Source: Flavobacteriales bacterium (lineage in GTDB: Bacteria; Bacteroidota; Bacteroidia; Flavobacteriales_F; PHOS-HE28). Taken from it: a stretch of DNA of 5,511 nt. Each line of letters starts with the position of its first letter. Within the stretch, counting starts at the first letter, position 1. The notes below the pieces were generated by a model. The model was not told the origin of the DNA. It did no database searches and saw only the letters and a program-made list of their open reading frames with translations. Position numbers and translations under genes: made by a program. Where the stretch lies: the NCBI GenBank assembly GCA_025455765.1, contig JALOLX010000123.1:1-5511 (forward strand), written 5' to 3'. Below, piece by piece: positions 1 through 5,511 of the stretch.

Positions 1-113
1 GTCCGTTCCATGATCGTTAGGTTGGTTAAGGTCGATGGCCTATCGGGCAACAGGCCAACGATGAAGGTAACACCGATCTGTTGAAAAAGGTTCTGTCGCG
101 GCCCGACCGGTGC

Positions 114-1697
114 TTAGTAGGCAAGCACAACGTGTTGATCCACAACTTGTGGCCTCGATGAGGGCAGGATCATTTCCAAGCTCAGCATCTGGACGGGAAG
201 ATGCTCCAGGACCAACACAGTATCCCGAGGAGGGAACCGGGCCACAAGATCAGGCAGCTGGCCGGAGCCGATCAGCACGAACGCGCCTTGGGAGGGCGGA
301 CGATCCAGCTCTTCCACCCGGGCCACGTAGGGCCCCTTGCCGGCGCCGTAGAATTCCAGTGCCGTGCCGCCGACACCTACGCTCAGCAGCCGATCAGGCG
401 CGATCTCCTGCTCGTGCAACCAACGGCCTACCTGGGCATTGGACTGGTAGCGCAAGAGCGCCGGATAGAACTGCGTATTGATCCCCCACGCCACAGCAGA
501 CCACAGCGCGACGAACAGGAGCAACTCGTGGCGATGACGGAACAAAATCACGACGACCAACAGGATCGCCAACAGCGCGGTGAGCGGCCAGCCTTGTGGG
601 AAGCACCAACCGAGCAGTACCATGGCCAGGAGCAGGAGCAACAGCCACAGTACACGCTGGACGGCTGCGAGCGCAACGGGCAACCCTTCCACGAGGGACC
701 TGGCGCCGTACACCGCAAGCAAGGGAAGAACGGGATAGATGTAATGGGGCAGCTTGAACTGTGATAACGAGAGTGCGACGAAGAGCAGTAGCGCACCCCA
801 AGGTCCGCCGTGATCGCGTTCAGTACCCGTGATGGAACCCTTCAACGCGCGCCACCAGCCCATCAGCACGAAGACGGTCCACGGCAGCAGGAGCCATGGC
901 AGTTCATGGGTGAAGTACAACACGGTGGAATCGTCCTTCCAGCGGTTCTCGCCAGTGATGCGACCGAAGCTCTGCTCCCAGAAGAAGAAGCGGATGCCAT
1001 GCGCGCCGTGCTGATCGTACAGACCCTTCAACATGGGCAAGAGCAGCAGTAGCACGATCACGGGTATGAGGAGCAGACGCACGTCCAACAACTGCTTCCA
1101 TCGACGATCACCGAGGAGCTGGAGCCCCAGTACGACCGCTGGTGCCACGAACCCCAGGGGACCTTTGGCCAGCATGCCCATGGCCACGGCGACCGAAGCC
1201 CATACCAGCCAGGCGGTCCTGCCTGTGACCAGGAACTCCCCTCCTGTCCACATCGCCGTAATGACGGCCGCCGTGAGCAGGGTATCCGTGCGCACATCGT
1301 TGGTCATGAGCAGGAAGGCCACCGACGACGCGAGGACAAAGGCGGCCCAGTGCGCCACGTGCAGGCTGTTGAATAGGCGCGCATAGCGAAAAGTGGCGTA
1401 CACCGCCCACACGGCGGCCAGCATACTGGGCAGCTTGTAGCTCCAGTTGTGTATGCCGAAGAGGTGGAACGATAAGGCCGATAGCCAGAAGAGCAGGGGC
1501 GGCTTGTCGAGGTAGTCGTGGCCCCGGAAATAGAGCTTCAACTTATCCGGCTGATGCAGCATATCGCGGGCCATGGTGGCATACTGCGCGGCATCCACCT
1601 CCATCACGTCCAGCAGGGCACCTGCCACTACCACCACACCAAGGGCTAACCACAGCAGCAGCGGAGGTGCGGATGGAGCTTGCTGGGAACGGCACAT
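114..1697 (-). CDS. ArnT/PMT-like polyprenyl-phosphate-sugar glycosyltransferase, multi-pass membrane protein
   Basis: This 527-residue integral membrane protein very likely transfers a sugar from a polyprenyl-phosphate donor to an envelope acceptor on the periplasmic side. Visible: a short cytoplasmic tail, TM1 at about residues 13-31, then a first periplasmic loop with the acidic motif MEVDAAQY (Glu33, Asp35), where ArnT/PMT enzymes keep their catalytic acid. DKPPLLFWL (64-72) and KLP (88-90) match the PMT_2-type core. Further family-like pieces are NDVRTDTLLTA (133-143), LAKGP (176-180), the SFGRITGENRW loop (243-253), LPW (271-273) and FKLPHYIYPVLP (314-325). I count about 12-13 hydrophobic segments up to residue 406, then a soluble C-terminal tail of about 115 residues, as in ArnT. 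The ATG at 1697 is preferred because the next Met (32) would delete TM1. No Shine-Dalgarno is seen. Donor and acceptor cannot be read from sequence: aminoarabinose-lipid A, protein O-mannosylation or another glycan are all possible. It is divergent from the two-component genes. Confidence 0.9.
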   Translation of the reverse strand: MCRSQQAPSAPPLLLWLALGVVVVAGALLDVMEVDAAQYATMARDMLHQPDKLKLYFRGHDYLDKPPLLFWLSALSFHLFGIHNWSYKLPSMLAAVWAVYATFRYARLFNSLHVAHWAAFVLASSVAFLLMTNDVRTDTLLTAAVITAMWTGGEFLVTGRTAWLVWASVAVAMGMLAKGPLGFVAPAVVLGLQLLGDRRWKQLLDVRLLLIPVIVLLLLLPMLKGLYDQHGAHGIRFFFWEQSFGRITGENRWKDDSTVLYFTHELPWLLLPWTVFVLMGWWRALKGSITGTERDHGGPWGALLLFVALSLSQFKLPHYIYPVLPLLAVYGARSLVEGLPVALAAVQRVLWLLLLLLAMVLLGWCFPQGWPLTALLAILLVVVILFRHRHELLLFVALWSAVAWGINTQFYPALLRYQSNAQVGRWLHEQEIAPDRLLSVGVGGTALEFYGAGKGPYVARVEELDRPPSQGAFVLIGSGQLPDLVARFPPRDTVLVLEHLPVQMLSLEMILPSSRPQVVDQHVVLAY

Positions 1698-1770
1698 GGG
1701 GCCGCAAGATCGGGCCGAAGGACGATAGGACCGCGCCTGGGAGAACGATAAGGCTTGTTAAGGGCGCAGC

Positions 1771-1790
1771 GCTGTTGACAGCCAGGCTGT
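1771..1790. repeat. GCTGT/ACAGC half-site cluster
   Basis: GCTGT at 1771-1775 and ACAGC at 1778-1782 form a perfect inverted repeat with a 2-nt spacer. GCTGT occurs again at 1786-1790, 15 bp after the first copy. With the CTGT/ACAG tetramers inside the 1803-1818 palindrome, five such tetramers lie within about 45 bp. The arrangement could be a multi-site operator for a dimeric regulator, for example the OmpR-family protein encoded downstream. This is an inference; short arms like these can also arise by chance. Confidence 0.35.
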
Positions 1791-1802
1791 AACATTGCCT
1801 CA

Positions 1803-1818
1803 CCACAGGCCCCTGTGG
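1803..1818. promoter_or_regulatory. Perfect 7+7 bp palindrome just upstream of kinase ATG
   Basis: CCACAGG (1803-1809) and CCTGTGG (1812-1818) are exact reverse complements with a 2-nt CC spacer. The palindrome ends 6 bp before the preferred kinase start at 1825. It may be an operator near the transcription start or, in RNA, a small hairpin (about 5 bp with a 6-nt loop) close to the start codon. There is no U-tract, so it is not a terminator. If translation instead began at TTG 1795, this stretch would be coding; its symmetry mildly supports the ATG at 1825. Confidence 0.45.
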
Positions 1819-1824
1819 CACCGT

Positions 1825-3165
1825 ATGGGACGCAAGGCGATCGGCACCCTTCTTCTTCTGGCCACACTGGGCGTGTTCGGCGTGGTCATCACCCAGCTCT
1901 TGTGGCTGCAGCAGGCCCGTCGTACGCACAAGGACCAATTGGAGCTGAACCGGGAACAGGCCCAACAGCTGGAAAAGCAGTTCAATGACCGGGTGGTGAT
2001 CGCGTTGACGGATGTGACCGAACAGATCCTCTCCATCACCAAGGACCCCAGCGACCTGTACGATGCGGTGAAGCAGGAGCGGCCGAACTACTTCGCGGTC
2101 ACCATCAACGACACGCTGCACCCCTACCTGCTGGAGGCCTTGTTGCGCAAGGAGTTCAGCCGCCGCAACATCCTGGAGGACTTCGAGTACGGCATCTACG
2201 ACTGTTTCACGGACAGCGTGGTCTATGGCAACTACGTCAGCCTGGACACCATCGGGCTGGATACCGTGCCGCACACCAAGTTGCAGAAGTTGGACAAGGA
2301 CGGTCACTACTTCGGGGTGTATTTCCCCAAACGGCAGAGCAGTTTGTGGGAGGAGCAGGATGCCAGCAGCTGGACGTGGATCTTTCCCGCCGTGGTGACG
2401 CTCATCGTGTTCAGCTTCTTCGCTTACAGCGTGTGGGTGATCCTACAGCAGAAGAAGTTGAGCGAGATGAAGAACGACTTCATCGGCAACATGACCCACG
2501 AGCTCAAGACACCGATCAGCACCATTGCCTTGAGCAGTGAGGTGCTCAGCGACCCGGACATCGTGCATGAGCCGGAACGCCTGAAGGCCTATGCGCAGAT
2601 CATCCGTACGGAGAACGAACGTTTGCGGGTACAGGTGGAACGCGTATTGCAGCTGTCCACCTTGGACAAGGGCGAGCTGGAATTGGCGCGTGAAGCCGTG
2701 AACATGCATGCGGTGGTGGACGAAGTTCGCGACCACTTCCTGCTTCCACTGCAGGAGAAGGGCGCCCAACTGGAACTGCACCTGGTGGCATCGGATGATG
2801 TGGTGATGGGCGACCGGGTACACCTGACCAACGCGCTCACCAATCTGGTGGATAACGCACTTAAGTACGGCCCTGAAGGGGGCACGATCCGCATGAGCAG
2901 CAGCTCCAAAGCAGGGCAGCTGTACCTGTCCGTTGCAGACGAGGGCATTGGCATCGCCAAGGAGGACATCAAGCACATTTTCGAGCGCTTCTATCGGGTA
3001 CATACAGGGAACCGCCACGACGTGAAAGGCTTCGGTCTGGGGCTCCACTATGTGCAGCAGATCACCGTGGCACATGGAGGGCGTGTGGACGTAAAGAGCG
3101 AACCCGGCAAGGGCAGCACCTTCACCCTGTGCCTACCCTTGGGCACCAACACCACACGCGCATGA
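1825..3165 (+). CDS. Membrane sensor histidine kinase, RprX-like
   Basis: This 446-residue sensor kinase autophosphorylates on His and should pass the phosphate to the regulator encoded by the overlapping next gene. From the ATG: TM1 at about 6-27, a periplasmic sensor region at about 28-183 opening with a charged Gln/Glu-rich helix, and TM2 at about 184-207. The HisKA domain follows almost at once with GNMTHELKTP, phospho-acceptor His225, so there is no room for a HAMP domain. The ATPase domain shows an N box LTNLVDNALKYG (Asn340, Asn344), G1 DEGIG (372-376), the ERFYR segment and G2 GFGLGL (402-407). All catalytic boxes look intact. The HELKTPIST phosphorylation motif and layout resemble Bacteroides RprX; that is family resemblance, not proven orthology. 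An in-frame TTG at 1795 would add ten residues (PHHRPLWHR-rich). I prefer ATG 1825, which puts TM1 close to the N terminus. The sensor loop matches no domain I recognise. Confidence 0.92.
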   Translation: MGRKAIGTLLLLATLGVFGVVITQLLWLQQARRTHKDQLELNREQAQQLEKQFNDRVVIALTDVTEQILSITKDPSDLYDAVKQERPNYFAVTINDTLHPYLLEALLRKEFSRRNILEDFEYGIYDCFTDSVVYGNYVSLDTIGLDTVPHTKLQKLDKDGHYFGVYFPKRQSSLWEEQDASSWTWIFPAVVTLIVFSFFAYSVWVILQQKKLSEMKNDFIGNMTHELKTPISTIALSSEVLSDPDIVHEPERLKAYAQIIRTENERLRVQVERVLQLSTLDKGELELAREAVNMHAVVDEVRDHFLLPLQEKGAQLELHLVASDDVVMGDRVHLTNALTNLVDNALKYGPEGGTIRMSSSSKAGQLYLSVADEGIGIAKEDIKHIFERFYRVHTGNRHDVKGFGLGLHYVQQITVAHGGRVDVKSEPGKGSTFTLCLPLGTNTTRA

Positions 3166-3860
3166 GCCAGCAACCCGTACGCATCCTTCTGGTGGAGGAC
3201 GACCAGAACCTGGGCTTTGTGATCCAGGATGCCTTGAAGCGCAAAGGCTACGGAGTGACCTTATGCCGCGATGGCAAAGAGGGCTTGCGTCAGTTCAATG
3301 CGGCCAGCCACGACCTGTGCGTACTGGACGTGATGCTGCCCCAGAAGGACGGGTTCAGCCTGGCGGAGGACATCCGTTCAGTGGATCGCGCGGTGCCCAT
3401 CGTGTTCCTGACGGCCAAGAGCCAGGTGGACGACCGCATCGCCGGCTTCAAGGCGGGGGGCGACGACTACCTCACGAAGCCCTTCAGTCACGAAGAGCTC
3501 ATCCTACGCATCGAAGCCATTCTCCGCCGCACACAAGGCCGGAGCGACGACAAGGACAGGGACCGCTTTGAGCTGGGCGAATTCACCTTCGACCACCGCA
3601 ACCTGGTGCTGAGCCACCCCACGGAAGAGCGGAAGCTGACCCGCAAAGAGGCCGATGTGCTGCGCCTGCTGTGCCTGCACCGCGAACAGGTGCTGGCCCG
3701 CGAGCTGGTGCTGAACATGGTCTGGGGGGACGATACGTACTTCCTGGGGCGCAGTCTGGACGTGTTCATCAGCCGGCTGCGCAAGTACCTGAAGCCCGAT
3801 CCACGGGTGCAGATCGTGAACGTGCACGGGGTAGGATTCAAACTGGTGGTGGATAACTGA
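3162..3860 (+). CDS. OmpR/PhoB-family response regulator, RprY-like
   Basis: This 232-residue cytoplasmic DNA-binding response regulator is the presumed partner of the kinase just upstream. The receiver domain (about 6-122) has the acidic pair Asp13/Asp14 in LLVEDDQ, phospho-acceptor Asp56 in LCVLDVMLPQKDGF, the switch Thr84 in FLTAK, and Lys106 in DYLTKPF. The C-terminal winged helix (about 136-230) carries LTRKEADVLRLL, the recognition-region segment SLDVFISRLRKYL and the closing VHGVGFKL, all typical of the OmpR class. The ATG at 3162 overlaps the kinase stop as ATGA, so the genes are probably translationally coupled. An in-frame GTG at 3129 lies inside the kinase gene and would add eleven residues before the receiver, so I rejected it. 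The LCVLDVMLPQKDGFSLA stretch is close to Bacteroidota RprY proteins as I remember them. Target promoters are unknown; the divergent region at 1698-1824 is the obvious candidate for autoregulation. Confidence 0.95.
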   Translation: MSQQPVRILLVEDDQNLGFVIQDALKRKGYGVTLCRDGKEGLRQFNAASHDLCVLDVMLPQKDGFSLAEDIRSVDRAVPIVFLTAKSQVDDRIAGFKAGGDDYLTKPFSHEELILRIEAILRRTQGRSDDKDRDRFELGEFTFDHRNLVLSHPTEERKLTRKEADVLRLLCLHREQVLARELVLNMVWGDDTYFLGRSLDVFISRLRKYLKPDPRVQIVNVHGVGFKLVVDN

Positions 3861-3895
3861 CCGGCACCAACTGGCAGGGACGGCTCAGGAACAAC

Positions 3896-3903
3896 TACCT
3901 TAG
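3896..3903 (+). promoter_or_regulatory. Weak candidate -7 element (TACCTTAG)
   Basis: TACCTTAG matches the Bacteroidota -7 consensus TAnnTTTG at 5 of 6 fixed bases. It lies in the 77-bp gap between the regulator stop and the start of the secreted protein gene, and would give a leader of roughly 30 nt. No TTG occurs at the expected distance upstream; only CTGG is there. The gene could equally be read from the kinase/regulator transcript, since no terminator is visible in the gap. Confidence 0.2.
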
Positions 3904-3910
3904 CTGTACA

Positions 3911-3931
3911 AGCGGCGCTCCAGTTGCCGCT
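3911..3931 (+). other. Leader hairpin before secreted protein gene
   Basis: AGCGGC (3911-3916) and GCCGCT (3926-3931) form a perfect 6-bp GC-rich stem with a 9-nt loop. The stem ends 6 nt before the ATG at 3938. No T-run follows, so it does not look like an intrinsic terminator for the regulator gene. In mRNA it would sit where the ribosome docks and could limit initiation or stabilise the 5' end. The structure is seen in the sequence; its function is a guess. Confidence 0.35.
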
Positions 3932-3937
3932 CATTCC

Positions 3938-3997
3938 ATGCTGAAACACTACGCTCCTGCCCTTCTTGCGCTCTGTGCGCCCACCCTGCTCAACGCA
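3938..3997 (+). other. Sec signal peptide of the propeller protein
   Basis: Residues 1-20 show the usual order: Lys3 near the N terminus, a hydrophobic core (residues 6-18, PALLALCAPTLL) and a small-residue site LNA before Gln21. An A|Q junction is common in exported Bacteroidota proteins. There is no lipobox: Cys13 lies inside the core and is not followed by a suitable context, so a lipoprotein is unlikely. Confidence 0.8.
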
Positions 3998-5511
3998 CAG
4001 AACACCTGTGCTACTGCGCTGCCGATCACAGCAGGCATCCATGTGGTGGATACCATCGACGGGACCGAAGTGCCACTGCCTGTGTGTGCCACCGGTGGCA
4101 ACCTTGCGACCAATGGTGAATGGTACAGCTACACCCCCACGCAGGACATCAGTCTGGTGATCAGCACAGACCTGCCGGAGAACGCCGAGTTGGACACCCG
4201 GGTGCATGTGTACAGCGGAACGTGCGGCAACCTCCTCTGCGAGGATGGCGACGATGATTCCGGGTCGGGCTTCTTGAGCTTGGTGACGATGAACATGCTC
4301 GCCGGCACCACCTACTACATCGCTTTTGACGATCGCTGGGACGCTGACGGGTTCACGTTCTCCCTGACGGAGGGGCCACCTTTCCTGGAGCTGGTGAGCT
4401 TCAGCAACCTCAGCATACCTACGGCTGGAAGTGTGCGTGCTGCGGTGGACATGAACAACGATGGCTTGGACGATGTGGTCTCCGTGACCACCTCGAACAT
4501 CAACATCAACTACCAGCTGGCCGGTGGTGGCTTCACAACGGTGAACCTGCCGAACGACACAGTGGAGAACTCGGCGAGCTGGAGCTTGTGCGCGGGTGAC
4601 ATCGATGGCAATGGCCAGCGCGACCTGGTCTATGGTGGCGGCAGTGGCGTTACGGTGATGTTCGCCAACGAGGACGGTACCGCCTTCACCGACAGCAGCT
4701 TCGCACAGTATGTGTTCTGCCAGCGCACCAACATGGTGGACATCAACAACGATGGAGACCTGGACGTGTTCGTCTGCCATGATGTGGCACCCAACGTGTA
4801 CCTGTTGAACATGGGAAGCAGCACCCTCAGCTGGAACCAGGGAGGCTTGGGCGACACCCAGGGCGGTGGCAACTACGGCTCCATCTGGACGGACTTCGAC
4901 AACGATGGCGACATGGACATGTTCATCGCCAAATGCCGCGGTGGCAATCCGGTGGTGAGCACCAACCAACTGCACCGGAACAACGGGGATGGCACATACA
5001 CGGAGGTTGCCGCGCAATACAACCTGGCCGATCCGGTACAGACGTGGAGCGCGGCGTGGGGGGACTTCGACAACGATGGCGATATGGATGCCTTGGTGGG
5101 CGCCAGTTCCTTCACCGCCGGTGGTCACAAGCTGATGCGCAACGACGGCAGTACGTTCACCGACATCACGGCTGGTTCGGGATGGGATGTGTTCGCTGGC
5201 ACGAGCATCGAGCACGTTACGCACGACTTCGACAACGATGGGCTGTTGGATGTGATGGGAGGCGGAGGAGCCATCATGATGAACCGCGGGAACATGGTAT
5301 TCGAACCGAATACGGTGGGCTTTGATGTGGGTGCGGTGGGTGACCTGAACAACGATGGGTTCCTGGACATGATCAATGGTTCAACGGCCCGGATCAATCA
5401 AGGCAACGACAACAACTGGCTGCGCATCCACACGGTAGGCACGGTGAGCAACAGCGAGGGCATCGGTGCGCGCATCACCATCACCACAGCCTCCGGGCAG
5501 CAGATCCGCGA
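3938..5511 (+). CDS. Secreted FG-GAP/VCBS seven-bladed propeller protein with ASPIC/UnbV domain (3' end missing)
   Basis: This frame stays open from the ATG at 3938 to the window edge: 524 full codons plus two bases, with no stop, so the C terminus is missing. Residues 1-20 are a signal peptide, probably cleaved at LNA|QN. Residues about 22-146 look like a PPC-type jelly-roll module: NGEWYSYTP, DTRVHVYSGTCG (86-97), an acidic CEDGDDDSG stretch, and GTTYYIAFDD, with Cys96/Cys101 close together. Seven DxNxDGxxD-type loops follow, at residues 171, 221, 268, 319, 376, 430 and 469. This fits an integrin-alpha-like seven-bladed beta-propeller binding calcium. From about 492, NNWLRIHTVGT and GIGARITIT match the start of an ASPIC/UnbV (CRTAC1-like) module. 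In Bacteroidota such proteins are usually exported and often end in a type IX sorting domain, which would lie beyond the window. Likely extracellular adhesion, matrix or glycan binding; the ligand is unknown. It lies 77 bp after the regulator on the same strand. Confidence 0.9.
   Translation, partial: MLKHYAPALLALCAPTLLNAQNTCATALPITAGIHVVDTIDGTEVPLPVCATGGNLATNGEWYSYTPTQDISLVISTDLPENAELDTRVHVYSGTCGNLLCEDGDDDSGSGFLSLVTMNMLAGTTYYIAFDDRWDADGFTFSLTEGPPFLELVSFSNLSIPTAGSVRAAVDMNNDGLDDVVSVTTSNININYQLAGGGFTTVNLPNDTVENSASWSLCAGDIDGNGQRDLVYGGGSGVTVMFANEDGTAFTDSSFAQYVFCQRTNMVDINNDGDLDVFVCHDVAPNVYLLNMGSSTLSWNQGGLGDTQGGGNYGSIWTDFDNDGDMDMFIAKCRGGNPVVSTNQLHRNNGDGTYTEVAAQYNLADPVQTWSAAWGDFDNDGDMDALVGASSFTAGGHKLMRNDGSTFTDITAGSGWDVFAGTSIEHVTHDFDNDGLLDVMGGGGAIMMNRGNMVFEPNTVGFDVGAVGDLNNDGFLDMINGSTARINQGNDNNWLRIHTVGTVSNSEGIGARITITTASGQQIR
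4448..5368 (+). repeat. Seven FG-GAP/VCBS calcium-loop repeats
   Basis: The seven loops read DMNNDGLDD, DIDGNGQRD, DINNDGDLD, DFDNDGDMD, DFDNDGDMD, DFDNDGLLD and DLNNDGFLD, starting at residues 171, 221, 268, 319, 376, 430 and 469 of the protein. Spacings are 50, 47, 51, 57, 54 and 39 residues, the size of one propeller blade. Loops 4-6 are also nearly identical in DNA: the 17 bases GACTTCGACAACGATGG start at 4892, 5063 and 5225. This suggests these blades arose from later duplication or gene conversion. Loop 2 is the most divergent, with Asn instead of Asp at its fifth position and Gln-Arg near the end. Confidence 0.88.
5411..5511 (+). other. Start of ASPIC/UnbV domain, cut by window edge
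   Basis: Residues 492-524 read NNWLRIHTVGTVSNSEGIGA then RITITTASGQQIR. This follows the family pattern NNWLxVxLxGxxSNxxGIGAxVxV-GxxQxRE. In known proteins this module sits directly after FG-GAP repeats, as here. Only about half of the expected domain is inside the window. Confidence 0.82.

Larger units (their letters stand above)
1698..1824. promoter_or_regulatory. Divergent intergenic region between glycosyltransferase and sensor kinase genes
   Basis: These 127 bp separate two divergently oriented genes, so promoters for both must lie here or inside the adjoining coding ends. No strong Bacteroidota-type promoter (TTG, about 19 nt, TAnnTTTG) is present on either strand. The nearest plus-strand match is TAACATTG at 1790-1797, 5 of 6 fixed bases, but it has no TTG at the right distance; the TTG at 1775-1777 is only 12 nt away. 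On the minus strand only a poor TATCGTTC is seen. The region does hold a perfect palindrome (1803-1818) and a cluster of CTGT/ACAG tetramers, listed separately. Promoter function is inferred from gene arrangement. Confidence 0.5.

Noticed and set aside
1..11. Minus-strand ATG at 11-9 followed by GAA CGG, possibly the first codons of the next minus-strand gene downstream of the glycosyltransferase.
   Set aside because: Only three codons are inside the window and no clear promoter or ribosome site supports the start. The frame is also open back to the glycosyltransferase stop, so the ATG is not distinctive.
36..57. Inverted repeat TGGCCT/AGGCCA (36-41 and 52-57) with a 10-nt loop.
   Set aside because: Short stem, no T-run on either strand, no associated feature; expected by chance in GC-rich DNA.
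84..107. Possible intrinsic terminator of the glycosyltransferase gene on the minus strand: a GTCG/CGAC stem (95-107) then TTTTT (complement of 84-88).
   Set aside because: The stem has only 4 bp with a 5-nt loop, and six bases separate it from the T-run; too weak to call.
201..764. 187-codon plus-strand open frame inside the glycosyltransferase gene.
   Set aside because: Glutamine- and arginine-rich antisense translation of a leucine-rich membrane protein; no domain seen.
1795..1824. TTG at 1795 as start of the histidine kinase.
   Set aside because: It adds a PHHRPLWHR-like tail, overlaps the near-match -7 element and the palindrome, and is a weaker start codon; the ATG at 1825 fits better with TM1.
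1543..2307. 254-codon minus-strand open frame spanning the glycosyltransferase start, the intergenic region and the kinase N-terminal part.
   Set aside because: It overlaps two well-supported genes, has no recognisable domain, and is low-complexity in character; a shadow frame from GC-rich codon use.
3129..3161. GTG at 3129 as start of the response regulator.
   Set aside because: It would read eleven extra residues in another frame inside the kinase gene; the ATG at 3162 begins right before the receiver domain and forms a classic ATGA overlap.
3868..3926. CAACTGG (3868-3874) and CCAGTTG (3920-3926), an inverted repeat 45 bp apart in the regulator/propeller gap.
   Set aside because: Only 7 bp with a long spacer, and the second arm overlaps the stronger local hairpin; likely chance.

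Overview
The window looks like chromosomal DNA from a fairly high-GC member of the Bacteroidota, possibly a Flavobacteriales-like lineage. Three things point there. The histidine kinase and response regulator resemble the Bacteroides RprX/RprY type. The last gene encodes a secreted protein of the kind common in gliding or type IX secretion Bacteroidota: a signal peptide ending in A|Q, a jelly-roll-like N-terminal module with a YSGTCG motif, FG-GAP repeats and an ASPIC/UnbV module. No gene start has a clear Shine-Dalgarno sequence, which is normal for that phylum. The phylum call is an inference from protein style; no 16S or marker gene is present.

Layout. Positions 114-1697 on the minus strand hold a complete multi-pass membrane glycosyltransferase of the ArnT/PMT (GT39/GT83) superfamily. 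A 127-bp divergent intergenic region (1698-1824) separates it from a plus-strand two-component pair: a membrane sensor histidine kinase (1825-3165) and an OmpR-family response regulator (3162-3860). The pair overlaps by ATGA and is almost certainly one transcription and translation unit. After a 77-bp gap comes a large secreted FG-GAP/VCBS beta-propeller protein that starts at 3938 and runs off the right edge. It has exactly seven visible Ca-binding-type loops and the first part of an ASPIC/UnbV domain.

How the genes may work together. The kinase would sense an envelope or periplasmic signal through a roughly 155-residue loop and phosphorylate Asp56 of the regulator. The divergent envelope glycosyltransferase and the downstream secreted protein are possible targets by position only; nothing in the sequence proves it. 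The most suggestive regulatory DNA is in the divergent region, where a perfect 7+7 bp palindrome lies just ahead of the kinase ATG, next to a cluster of CTGT/ACAG half-sites.

I see no mobile element, CRISPR array, RNA gene or defence system. Nothing here clearly amounts to an undescribed system. The best leads are the palindrome cluster, the kinase sensor domain, and the module order of the truncated secreted protein.
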